Below, piece after piece: positions 8,492-16,165 of a stretch of 17,554 nt of DNA (positions are counted from its first letter, which is position 1; each line of letters begins with the position of its first letter). Location: positions 1-17,554 of the forward strand of contig JAAYFR010000165.1 in the NCBI GenBank assembly GCA_012728155.1, in the 5' to 3' direction. Below the pieces are notes generated by a model, which saw only the letters and a list, made by a program, of their open reading frames with translations, did no database searches and was not told where the DNA came from. The stretch comes from Bacteroidales bacterium. GTDB taxonomy: Bacteria; Bacteroidota; Bacteroidia; Bacteroidales; Dysgonomonadaceae. The position numbers and the translations under genes were made by a program.

Positions 8492-10270
8492 TTAGTGATT
8501 TGTCGCTGTAATATAACTTGGGCGGGTTAGCGCTCTATTTGTCTGCTCTGACCGGAAATTCTCTTTTTGTCGATGATAATAAGATTGGATTTGTGCCACA
8601 TTCGTTTCCATAGAAGTGAATACTTCCAATAGTACCGGTTTTTTGCTATCGGCAACGGTTAAAAGAGGCAAGTGTTGCTCCAATTCTTCGGCGTTACGGG
8701 CGGAAAGATAGAGGAATCCTTGCTGTTCTGCCCAAGCTTTTGCTTCGGTTGTATGAGTGGCAGCAATGTACTCCTGTAATGCTTCCGACTGGTTCAGTTG
8801 CGGAAGCATGCCAAATATCTCCCCACCGCCGTTGTTATTCAGGAGGATACGTAAGTGGGTAGCACTATATTTACTCCAAAGGGCGTTCATGTCGTAGAAG
8901 AAACTGAGGTCACCGATCAACAGGAAAGTGGGTTCCCCCGATGCCGAAGCATATCCGACCGCTGTGGAGAGCGACCCTTCTATTCCGTTGGTTCCCCGAT
9001 TACAAAATAGTTTGATCGATGGTGAAATTTTGAATAGCTGTGCAAGCCGTACACTGTTGCTGTTCCCTAACTGTAGGGATGCATTTTTCGGCAATGCATG
9101 TATCAGTGTGCCAACTGCATACAGATCGGAGAAGAGAACGTCCGGTTCTGTGATGGACCTACACATACTGCTCCAAAGATCTCCAAAGTTTTCCTCTTTT
9201 CGGGAGTTCATTGACTCTTCAGACTTTTTCGCAGCACTGATTTTTTTGGTTTTCAACCCGGACAGCACCTTTACCAAATATTCCAGGAACGTTTTATGAT
9301 CACTCCTGATAATATCCGTTACTCTTTGAAAGGTGTCGATGATCTCTCCTGATGGAGAGATATGCCACTGTTCGCGGATATTGGCGGAACGGATGAATTG
9401 TTTCAACCGCTTGGAAACAATATGCCCGCCCAGAGTGATCACCAGATCGGGTGTTAACTGCGCTAAATCTTTTTCCGATACAGCATAGAGAAGGGTGTCG
9501 CAGGTTGACGTTTCTGTTGCAGGGATATTGGATAACTGCTCAGTCAGGATAGCTATTCCCCATCTCTTGCGGAGGGCCTCCAGCAGCTCCGTCAGACCAT
9601 GATTGGGAGGTAGTTGCCCGACGATGATCATCCGTTTGGAATAATCTGCAAACCGCCGTCCGTAATCCTTTTCATCAAAGAGTAAGCATTTGGACGTGGA
9701 TTGTCGAATCAGACGAACCGAGGGGAGGGTTGCTGTAGTGAAGCCGAATAGGGGTTCCTCCAGGGGGATATTTATATGTGCGGGCCCCGTCGCCCCACTC
9801 TCCATGCCGAGTATTGCTTCGTTGATCAGTCGATTGCAATGCCACTCATCCTCTTCATGGACTATCCGGGGTAGTTGTACCGACCGACGGGTAATCTCCT
9901 TGAACACTCCCGCTTGTGGAATTGTCTGCCCATCCCTCTGTCCGATCCAAGCTTCGGGACGATCCGCGGTAATTGCCAGAAGTGGCAACTCCTGATAAAA
10001 GGCCTCTGCCACCGAGGGACCGAGATTCAACGCTGCCGTACCGGAAGTACAGCATACTGCTACCGGTTTTCCAATCGCTTGTATGATACCCAAAGCGAAA
10101 AAACCGGCACTCCGCTCATCTACCACACTATAGCAGGTGAAGTCGCCGTCGGTCACAAAAGAGTGGATTAGTGGTGCATTGCGTGAGCCGGGAGACAACA
10201 CTACATGGGTGATATCATGCGCTTTAAGCAGTGCCACCAATTGTAAAACGCTTCTCTTATCAGAATACAT
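8492..10270 (-). CDS. menD: SEPHCHC synthase
   Basis: A 592-residue thiamine-diphosphate enzyme that adds 2-oxoglutarate (after decarboxylation) to isochorismate, giving SEPHCHC, the first committed menaquinone step. SPGSRNAPL (26-34) and E52 in VVDERSAGF form the N-terminal cofactor-activating half. GNSNSVR (402-408) and NRGTNGIEGSLSTAVGYA (424-441) bind substrate. The ThDP/Mg motif runs from GDLSFFYDMNAL (453-464) to NNNGGGEIF (478-486). The order of pyrimidine-binding, central and pyrophosphate domains is as in E. coli MenD (556 residues). The extra length is mainly a charged linker at about 340-362 and a C-terminal tail after 565. It starts 53 bp after menF and ends 12 bp before menB. Confidence 0.97.
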   Translation of the reverse strand: MYSDKRSVLQLVALLKAHDITHVVLSPGSRNAPLIHSFVTDGDFTCYSVVDERSAGFFALGIIQAIGKPVAVCCTSGTAALNLGPSVAEAFYQELPLLAITADRPEAWIGQRDGQTIPQAGVFKEITRRSVQLPRIVHEEDEWHCNRLINEAILGMESGATGPAHINIPLEEPLFGFTTATLPSVRLIRQSTSKCLLFDEKDYGRRFADYSKRMIIVGQLPPNHGLTELLEALRKRWGIAILTEQLSNIPATETSTCDTLLYAVSEKDLAQLTPDLVITLGGHIVSKRLKQFIRSANIREQWHISPSGEIIDTFQRVTDIIRSDHKTFLEYLVKVLSGLKTKKISAAKKSEESMNSRKEENFGDLWSSMCRSITEPDVLFSDLYAVGTLIHALPKNASLQLGNSNSVRLAQLFKISPSIKLFCNRGTNGIEGSLSTAVGYASASGEPTFLLIGDLSFFYDMNALWSKYSATHLRILLNNNGGGEIFGMLPQLNQSEALQEYIAATHTTEAKAWAEQQGFLYLSARNAEELEQHLPLLTVADSKKPVLLEVFTSMETNVAQIQSYYHRQKENFRSEQTNRALTRPSYITATNH

Positions 10271-10323
10271 ATCCTTATTTCACTATATTCAATAATAGGG
10301 GTCACATCCCAAACCTCACATTC

Positions 10324-11397
10324 CTATTCCATTATATGTAACATCACCTCTAATTTGTGTCCGGTCTCTTCCCATTCTTCCTCCATCGAAGAAGAGGCGA
10401 GTAACCCACTGCCGGCAAACAAAGTAAGCGATTTTTTTTCAATATGCATACAGCGCAGGTTTACATATATATCGGTCTCTTCTTGGGTGTTGAGCAGACC
10501 GAGAAATCCGGAATAGTAAAGCCTGTTTTGTTCCTCATTATCCAGAATAAACTGGTAAGCTTCCTCTTTCGGGAGCCCTGACACTGCGGGTGTGGGATGG
10601 AGTGCCTTTAACAATGTGCCTGGCTTTATCATTTCCGGCAAGTTGAAATTGAAGTCTGTCTTCAGATGTGCCAGATTTCCCGATTTAACAGTGTAGGGGC
10701 CGTTTATCTCTGGTGTGATATGAAAGGAAGAGAGTTGTTTCAAAAGATAAGAGGTGACCAGATGTTGCTCTCTGAGGTTTTTATCGTCCCAGGTCACCTT
10801 GTCGGAGTGAGGATACCGGGTGCCGGCCAATGCTACCGTATGCCACTCCTCTTTTGCGCCCGTCAATAATAATTCCGGTGTGCTACCCAGCCAGGTGCCG
10901 CTTTGGGGCGTATGGAAAAGATATATATACGAATGGGGATATTTTTTAACGGCGCTGAAAAAAGAAGCTCCTGGCGAGAATTTCTCTTTTCTACCGATGG
11001 TTTTGGTTCTACAGAGTACCAGTTTTTTTAGCTCATCGCTTGACAATGGTCTGTGGAATCGGTTGAAGAGGTGACCGTACTCAATCTTGTCGATACTTTT
11101 ATGCGATTGGAAGTCTGGTTTCTCTTGCAAATCCTTTCGGAAAGAGAGCCCCGCTTCAGGGGAAGAGGTAAGATCCGGCCGTATCACTATTATGGGTGAC
11201 GCTGTAGTAACCCGAAAAGGAGCGATTACATAGCCATGCTGTCCGTTCAGCTCTTCAATATCAGTGAGGAGGAGAGGAGAACCGGATGTTTGCATCACAA
11301 ACCGGGGAACAGTCTCATAAGGTGGTCTGAAGATCGCAAAAGAGGCCTCTTGCTCTATCAACAGATCCAAAATATGGTCGCTATGCTGCTCTCTCAT
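10324..11397 (-). CDS. menF: Isochorismate synthase
   Basis: A 357-residue chorismate-binding enzyme that converts chorismate to isochorismate. The C-terminal catalytic fold shows KLVLCR (125-130, with K125 at the position of the general base), GSTPELLL (171-178), ALAGTR (189-194), REQH (209-212), LHPTPAVSGLP (266-276) and the Mg/pyruvoyl-side motif GSGLLASSSMEEEWEET (329-345). The N-terminal part (1-110) is divergent and short compared with E. coli MenF (431). The operon places it in menaquinone rather than siderophore synthesis: menD follows and a MenI-like domain precedes. Its ATG overlaps the TGA of the upstream fusion gene (ATGA at 11397-11394), suggesting translational coupling. Confidence 0.94.
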   Translation of the reverse strand: MREQHSDHILDLLIEQEASFAIFRPPYETVPRFVMQTSGSPLLLTDIEELNGQHGYVIAPFRVTTASPIIVIRPDLTSSPEAGLSFRKDLQEKPDFQSHKSIDKIEYGHLFNRFHRPLSSDELKKLVLCRTKTIGRKEKFSPGASFFSAVKKYPHSYIYLFHTPQSGTWLGSTPELLLTGAKEEWHTVALAGTRYPHSDKVTWDDKNLREQHLVTSYLLKQLSSFHITPEINGPYTVKSGNLAHLKTDFNFNLPEMIKPGTLLKALHPTPAVSGLPKEEAYQFILDNEEQNRLYYSGFLGLLNTQEETDIYVNLRCMHIEKKSLTLFAGSGLLASSSMEEEWEETGHKLEVMLHIME

Positions 11398-12626
11398 CTC
11401 TTTTTTAATACGCTATTGATAACCCTGATGGAAGAGATCAGTTTGTCGGTCGAGGTAAACACATCCACATTCCATACATGTGATGAACGTCCTTTGTGGA
11501 TAATTGTTCCTACCGCCCTTACGGTATCTCCTTCATGTGCTGAAGAGAGGTGATTGCCGCTGACCTGCATTCCCACACTGATCTCGTCGGGTTCGCAAAT
11601 AAGCATCGATCCCATCCCCGCTACCGTTTCGGCTAATGCCAGTGTGGCACCGCCATGTAAGATTCCGAAGGGTTGACGGGTTCGCTCATCCACGGGCATC
11701 ACTGCCTCTACTCGTCCCGATGAGGCGAAAGTGTATTGAATCCCCAGATTGGCCATCAGCGTATTTTGATTGCCGGCATTCAATCTTTCGGGTGGAATAT
11801 CTGCGGGGGTGACTGCCGCAATGATAAATTTCTGTACTGCTACAGCTACTCCATCTTGGTCGTTGCTCTCAGTGATATAGTCGGCACACGCTTTGATCGA
11901 ATCTTGGGCATTTCCCATGGCAATACCAAGACCGGCAAGTTGGAGCATCGAGAAATCCCGTCGGCCATCGCCGATAGCCATCACTTCTTTTGCCGTAATC
12001 TTAAGTTTTTCAATCAGCACACCCAGTGTGTTTCCCTTATCTATAAATTCCGGCACTACCTCAAGAAAGAATGTTTCCGAACGATATACATCCAATACAC
12101 CGGCCAATCGTTTCCGCCACTGATCTTTCAAGGCTATCAGGGCTGTCTCGTCATCGCTGACCAACACACACTTGTAGGGAAAGAAATTTACCGCAGCAGA
12201 AAGATCTTCTACCGCTACAATCTCCATGCCGTTGAGTAGTGCTTCATTGCGAATATGTTCATTTTCAGGACTCGTAGTGATAAGTTGATTCCGGTGATAG
12301 GTGAAAATGGCAAATCCGTTTTTCTCTGCCTTCTTTTCCAAATAGGGAAACAAGGCAGGGTCTATCCTCTTTTCGAATAGCACCTTATCATTACTCACAT
12401 CAATAATTTGAGCTCCGTTATAGGGAAGGATATAGCCTCCCCACTTTTTCATTTCCAATTTCTCAACCAGATGCCGCAATCCATATGGCGACCGCCCCGA
12501 AGCCAATACAAGATGTATGCCCGCATGTTGTATCTTCAACAGTGTGGTTAAAGTCTGCTGGGATAATTCCTTTTTACTATTCACCAATGTGCCATCCACA
12601 TCAAGAACCAATAGTTTGTATTTCAT
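11394..12626 (-). CDS. HAD (Cof-type) phosphatase fused to MenI-like hotdog thioesterase
   Basis: A 410-residue, two-domain protein. Residues 1 to about 270 are a Cof-type HAD hydrolase with a C2 cap: motif I LDVDGT (8-13, D9/D11), motif II SGR (S43), motif III K197, and GIAMGNA plus ESNDQDGVA at the end. Motif IV reads IGDGRRD (218-224), where most Cof proteins have GD..ND. Residues about 285-410 form a PaaI/YbdB-type hotdog thioesterase: PFGILHGGATLALAETVAG (319-337), with E333 at the catalytic acid position and H324-G-G ahead of it, then GNHLSSAHEGDTVRAVGT and GRSSHVWNVDV. This domain matches DHNA-CoA thioesterase (MenI), the step after MenB, which fits the operon. The role of the phosphatase domain is unknown. 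I chose ATG 12626 because it overlaps the upstream TGA and has an AGGA about 5 bp ahead; ATG 12632 is possible. Domain calls are firm; MenI activity is inferred. Confidence 0.9.
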   Translation of the reverse strand: MKYKLLVLDVDGTLVNSKKELSQQTLTTLLKIQHAGIHLVLASGRSPYGLRHLVEKLEMKKWGGYILPYNGAQIIDVSNDKVLFEKRIDPALFPYLEKKAEKNGFAIFTYHRNQLITTSPENEHIRNEALLNGMEIVAVEDLSAAVNFFPYKCVLVSDDETALIALKDQWRKRLAGVLDVYRSETFFLEVVPEFIDKGNTLGVLIEKLKITAKEVMAIGDGRRDFSMLQLAGLGIAMGNAQDSIKACADYITESNDQDGVAVAVQKFIIAAVTPADIPPERLNAGNQNTLMANLGIQYTFASSGRVEAVMPVDERTRQPFGILHGGATLALAETVAGMGSMLICEPDEISVGMQVSGNHLSSAHEGDTVRAVGTIIHKGRSSHVWNVDVFTSTDKLISSIRVINSVLKKR

Positions 12627-13636
12627 AGCCATCCTTCTTTTTGGTACCATTCAACCGTTTTTTCTACTCCAGCCTTTAATGTGTATTTTGGCTGAAACCC
12701 GATATCTTTTTTTAATGGGGTGATGTCGCACCCCCAATTGCGCTGTTTCATAATCCTATACTTGTCACTGTTAAAAGTAGTAGCCTTCCCAAAAAACGCG
12801 GCAATTTTTTCGTTGACAAAGGCTGCCGGTTTAATTAGGAACAGGGGGACTTTTATCCGCACTGTATTTTTTTTATGCAGGGCATCCCGTACGATAGCGT
12901 TGAATTCACTGTCGGTGGAGATTTCACCGTCGGAGACAAAATACTCTTTTCGTCGAATTCCTTTTTCGATCAGCGAGAAAATGATGTTTGCCAGATCTTC
13001 AATATAGATGAACGAGAGATGTTGCCTTTTATATCCCGCTCCCACCTCCAATCCCCTTTTTACCGCTTTCATCAGGATAAGATAATCTCTGTCGCGAGGA
13101 CCATATACGCCGGTGGGCCGAAGAATCAGGTAGGGAAATGCGTCGATACTCTTCAGCCACTTTTCAGTTTTCAGTTTGCTTTTTCCGTATGCTGTATTGG
13201 GGGTGGGGAGCTTATCGGCACCCATGAGACTATAATTCACCTCATCGCCAGGCCCCATAACCCCCAGAGAGCTCATAAACAGAAAAGAATCGGGAATATT
13301 GTCTGTCTCGATCAGTGCTTCTACCAAATTTTTGGTATACTTCCAATTTACTTTGTCGAAATCCGATTTCTGACGTGCCTTTGTCAGTCCTGCAATATGA
13401 ACAATGTCATCGAAACGGCCATTTTTATTCCGAAAGTCGAGGAGCTGCCCTTTGAGCTTTTCCTGATTGGCATAATTCAAGTCGATAAAATGAATACGCT
13501 CGTCCTGTAAATAGTGCCGACTACTACTTTTCCGAATTCCGGCCCAAGTCTCGTATTCCAGTTCCAATGCCTTGTCCACCACATTGCTCCCTATAAATCC
13601 ACTGGCGCCGGTGATGAGAATTTTTCTCTTTTGCAT
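12623..13636 (-). CDS. NAD(P)-dependent epimerase/dehydratase-like extended SDR
   Basis: A 337-residue, soluble protein of the extended short-chain dehydrogenase/reductase group. The nucleotide-binding loop is ITGASGFIGS (8-17). The catalytic residues are the S122/S123 region (FMSSLG) and Y150-xxx-K154 (AYGKSK), followed by LRPTGVYGPRD (172-182), typical of sugar-nucleotide or sterol/flavonoid-type dehydrogenases. The substrate is not evident. The family occurs in Bacteroidota outside sugar clusters too. It is the first gene of the minus-strand run, with a promoter just upstream, and its TGA overlaps the ATG of the HAD-thioesterase fusion (12626-12623), so it heads the menaquinone operon. Involvement in quinone metabolism is possible but unsupported; it could simply be a cotranscribed neighbour. 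Confidence 0.85.
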   Translation of the reverse strand: MQKRKILITGASGFIGSNVVDKALELEYETWAGIRKSSSRHYLQDERIHFIDLNYANQEKLKGQLLDFRNKNGRFDDIVHIAGLTKARQKSDFDKVNWKYTKNLVEALIETDNIPDSFLFMSSLGVMGPGDEVNYSLMGADKLPTPNTAYGKSKLKTEKWLKSIDAFPYLILRPTGVYGPRDRDYLILMKAVKRGLEVGAGYKRQHLSFIYIEDLANIIFSLIEKGIRRKEYFVSDGEISTDSEFNAIVRDALHKKNTVRIKVPLFLIKPAAFVNEKIAAFFGKATTFNSDKYRIMKQRNWGCDITPLKKDIGFQPKYTLKAGVEKTVEWYQKEGWL

Positions 13637-13657
13637 ACTCTTTCTCTTACTTTTCTA

Positions 13658-13688
13658 CAAAAATAGCGATTACTTCACGAATAGAAAA
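13658..13688 (-). promoter_or_regulatory. Candidate promoter of the SDR-men operon
   Basis: The minus-strand -7 box TATTTTTG (13665-13658) matches the Bacteroidota consensus exactly. A T-rich element TTTTC (13688-13684) lies 18-19 bp upstream where TTTG is expected. Predicted start near 13651 gives a leader of about 15 nt before ATG 13636. It is the only clear promoter seen ahead of the SDR, fusion, menF, menD, menB and menCE run. Confidence 0.55.
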
Positions 13689-13718
13689 TTAAGAATCAAT
13701 TTAATTTAGTTTCGCTTT

Positions 13719-13739
13719 AAATCTCAAATCTTAAATCTT
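13719..13739. repeat. Three tandem copies of a 7-bp AAATCTY unit
   Basis: AAATCTC, AAATCTT and AAATCTT follow one another in the AT-rich divergent gap between the SDR gene and rnr. This may be simple low-complexity sequence or spaced sites for a DNA-binding protein. Nothing in the window favours one reading. Confidence 0.5.
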
Positions 13740-13756
13740 ACCTCCTAAATTTTTCC

Positions 13757-13764
13757 TTACTTTG
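13757..13764 (+). promoter_or_regulatory. Weak candidate -7 box for rnr
   Basis: TTACTTTG differs by one base from TAnnTTTG and lies 54 bp upstream of the rnr ATG. No good TTTG is seen about 20 bp upstream, so this is a weak call. If used, transcription would start near 13771, just before the 14-bp palindrome. Confidence 0.3.
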
Positions 13765-13772
13765 TATTTAAC

Positions 13773-13786
13773 TAAAACGCGTTTTA
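13773..13786. promoter_or_regulatory. Perfect 14-bp palindrome upstream of rnr
   Basis: TAAAACGCGTTTTA is perfectly self-complementary, with its centre at CG, and lies 32 bp before the rnr start codon. A dyad with a central CpG is the form of many dimeric operator sites (for example LacI-type). A binding protein is not identifiable from the window, and an AT-rich background makes chance possible. Confidence 0.35.
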
Positions 13787-13818
13787 ATTGTTTAAATAAA
13801 AACTGACGTAAATAAATT

Positions 13819-15963
13819 ATGAGTAAAAAAATAACCCCAATACCTTCTGCGAACAAATTCAAGAAAAAGGAATTGATCCCCTTAGTAACTGATTTCCTTT
13901 CCCAAAATAATGATAAGCAGTTTAATTATAAACAGATAGCAGCTGCATTAGGTGTCCGCGGAGAAGAGGGGCGGCGTGTGTTGATCAGTGTGCTCGACAA
14001 GTTGAGAGATGCCGATCTGCTTTTGGAAACATCCCGTGGCAGATACCGTATCAATAACCGGGGATTACTATTGGAAGGGCGTTTTGAGCGGAGAAGCAAT
14101 GGCAAGAATTTTTTTGTGCCGGATGATGACGGAAATATTATTTTCATCGCTGAACGCAACAGCAAACATGCTATGAATGGTGACAGGGTACAGGTGCAAC
14201 TGCTGGCAAAGCGGAAACGTGCCGATACGGAGGGGGCCGTTGTTGAGATATTGGAGCGCGCTCAAAGCCGTTTTGTGGGAATATTGGAGGTGCAGAAACA
14301 CTTCGCCTTCTTGGTGATGGATAGTAAGTTCCTGTCGAATGATATTTTTATTCCGAAAGAGGAATTTAACGGGGCAAAAAATGGGGACAAAGTACTGGTA
14401 GAGATTACCGAATGGCCTGCAAAAGCCAATAACCCCGTGGGGAAAGTGATCGACGTGCTGGGACAACCCGGACAGAATGATACGGAGATGCATGCTATCC
14501 TGGCACAATATGATCTGCCCTATGGTTATCCCGAAAAGGTGGAGAAATTTGCCGATGCCATCCGGGAGGAGATAGATGAGGCAGAGATTGCCAGACGAGA
14601 AGATTTCCGTGATATATGTACCATCACCATCGACCCGAAAGATGCCAAGGATTTTGATGATGCCCTTTCCCTGCGTCAACTCGCACCCAACCGGTGGGAG
14701 GTGGGGGTACATATCGCCGACGTGACCCATTATGTGAAACCGGGCGACTTGATTGACCGGGAAGCGGAAGAGCGGGCGACTTCCATCTATCTTGTCGACC
14801 GAACAATTCCGATGCTGCCGGAGCGGTTAAGCAACGCTATATGTTCATTGCGCCCCAACGAAGAGAAACTCTGTTTTTCGGTTCTCTTCACGCTAAACGA
14901 TAAGGCGGAGGTACAAAAATCGCGTATCGTGCGGAGCGTGATCAAGTCGGATAGCCGATTGACTTATGAGGATGCACAGGCGGTCATCGAGACCGGGAAA
15001 GGAGATTTCTCCGCTGAGATACTGCAATTGCATCATCTTGCCAAACAACTGCGAGAAAAGAGGTTCGCCAATGGTGCGATCAATTTTGAACGGTATGAGG
15101 TGAAATTCAATCTCGATGAGAAAGGGAAGCCATTGGGCGTCTATTTCAGGGAGTCGAAGGAGGCAAATCATCTGATTGAGGAATTTATGTTGCTGGCCAA
15201 CAAGAATGTGGCGGAGTCTATCGGCATAGTGGCTAAAGGGAAGAAACCCAAGACTTTTGTCTATCGCATCCATGATGTGCCCGATCCGGAAAAACTGGAT
15301 ATATTCAACACATTCATCCTTCGCTTCGGACATAAGATAAAATCGGAAGGTTCGAAAGTGGAGGTGGCGAAAAGTATCAATTCGCTGTTGGATAAAGTGC
15401 AGGGACGCCCCGAGGAGAACCTGATTGAGACCATCGCAATCCGTACGATGTCGAAAGCGGTCTACTCCACCAAGAATGTGGGACATTATGGCCTGGCATT
15501 CGATTACTATACCCATTTCACATCACCCATCCGTAGGTATCCCGATATGCTGGTACACCGCCTGCTGGAGCGTTATTTAAATGGGGGAGAGAGTGTGAAT
15601 CAGCAGCAGCTGGAAGAGGAGTGTAAGCACTGTTCACAGATGGAGCAGGTGGCTGCCAACGCTGAGCGGGATTCTATCAAATACAAGCAGGTGGAATTCA
15701 TGGCGGATAAGATCGGAAAGGTATATGACGGCGTGATTTCAGGGGTGACTGAGTGGGGTATCTATGTGGAGATCAATGAGAACAAGTGTGAAGGGATGAT
15801 CCCTATTCGTGAACTGGATGATGATTTTTATGAGCTGGATGAGAAGAACTTTCGACTCCTTGGGCGACGTACCAGAAAGGAGTACCGCCTTGGACAACCG
15901 GTATCCATTCAGGTGGCGAGGGCCAATCTCGACAGGAAACAGCTTGATTTTGCACTTGTATAA
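13819..15963 (+). CDS. rnr: Ribonuclease R
   Basis: A 714-residue, processive 3'-5' exoribonuclease of the RNB family that degrades structured RNA. An N-terminal winged-helix-like segment (about 15-80) precedes two cold-shock-type domains (about 85-215). The RNB catalytic domain carries the acidic cluster DPKDAKDFDDAL (272-283, D272/D278/D280/D281), and FTSPIRRYPDMLVHRLL (567-583) completes the active site. An S1 domain occupies 632-714. The C-terminus ends directly after S1 (LDRKQLDFALV), without the long basic tail of E. coli RNase R (813 residues). ATG 13819 gives a full N-terminus. It is divergent from the SDR gene, and queG follows on the same strand after 202 bp containing a large inverted repeat. 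Confidence 0.97.
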   Translation: MSKKITPIPSANKFKKKELIPLVTDFLSQNNDKQFNYKQIAAALGVRGEEGRRVLISVLDKLRDADLLLETSRGRYRINNRGLLLEGRFERRSNGKNFFVPDDDGNIIFIAERNSKHAMNGDRVQVQLLAKRKRADTEGAVVEILERAQSRFVGILEVQKHFAFLVMDSKFLSNDIFIPKEEFNGAKNGDKVLVEITEWPAKANNPVGKVIDVLGQPGQNDTEMHAILAQYDLPYGYPEKVEKFADAIREEIDEAEIARREDFRDICTITIDPKDAKDFDDALSLRQLAPNRWEVGVHIADVTHYVKPGDLIDREAEERATSIYLVDRTIPMLPERLSNAICSLRPNEEKLCFSVLFTLNDKAEVQKSRIVRSVIKSDSRLTYEDAQAVIETGKGDFSAEILQLHHLAKQLREKRFANGAINFERYEVKFNLDEKGKPLGVYFRESKEANHLIEEFMLLANKNVAESIGIVAKGKKPKTFVYRIHDVPDPEKLDIFNTFILRFGHKIKSEGSKVEVAKSINSLLDKVQGRPEENLIETIAIRTMSKAVYSTKNVGHYGLAFDYYTHFTSPIRRYPDMLVHRLLERYLNGGESVNQQQLEEECKHCSQMEQVAANAERDSIKYKQVEFMADKIGKVYDGVISGVTEWGIYVEINENKCEGMIPIRELDDDFYELDEKNFRLLGRRTRKEYRLGQPVSIQVARANLDRKQLDFALV

Positions 15964-15986
15964 TCTTTATGATCAATAGGTTGTGT

Positions 15987-16149
15987 TATTGCAACTAAAG
16001 CGGAGTCCTTTGGATATTTTGTGGGGACCCACAACTTGAAGTGAGCGTAAAAAGAGTAGCTTTTTGGGCGAAGCGAGTTCTACTTTTTTAGTGAGCAAGA
16101 GTTGTAATGGGTCGCAAAATATCGTCAGACGAATGCTTTAGCTGTAATA
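15987..16149. repeat. Long imperfect inverted repeat (hairpin element) between rnr and queG
   Basis: The two halves of this 163-bp segment are imperfect reverse complements about one centre (near 16068). Ends 15987-16001 and 16135-16149 pair at 13 of 15 positions. Further matched blocks are GATATTTTG (16013-16021) with CAAAATATC (16115-16123), ACCCA (16027-16031) with TGGGT (16108-16112), CAACT (16032-16036) with AGTTG (16100-16104), and TAAAAAgAGTAG (16048-16059) with CTACTTTTTTA (16080-16090). The apex is GC-richer (GGGCGAAGCGAG). Regular spacing through the whole length makes chance unlikely. It carries no credible gene. It could be a MITE-like insertion without visible target duplication, a structured intergenic RNA, or an rnr terminator (inner stem followed by T6). 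Confidence 0.75.
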
Positions 16150-16165
16150 CATCAGACAATTCAAT

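Noticed and set aside
10271..10323. Separate promoter for menD
   Set aside because: TATTATTG and TTTG occur on the minus strand, but with only about a 12-bp spacer, too short for the known Bacteroidota promoter.
12875..13510. Plus-strand open frame of about 211 codons
   Set aside because: It is antisense to the SDR gene, has no family resemblance and no promoter or ribosome-binding signal.
14068..14730. Minus-strand open frame of about 220 codons
   Set aside because: It is fully antisense to the conserved cold-shock and RNB regions of rnr; a by-product of codon bias.
14893..15516. Minus-strand open frame of about 207 codons
   Set aside because: It is antisense to the rnr catalytic domain, with no recognisable motif.
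15964..16165. A small protein gene in the rnr-queG gap
   Set aside because: The only open frame there (minus strand) overlaps the start of queG and is explained by the inverted repeat and antisense sequence.
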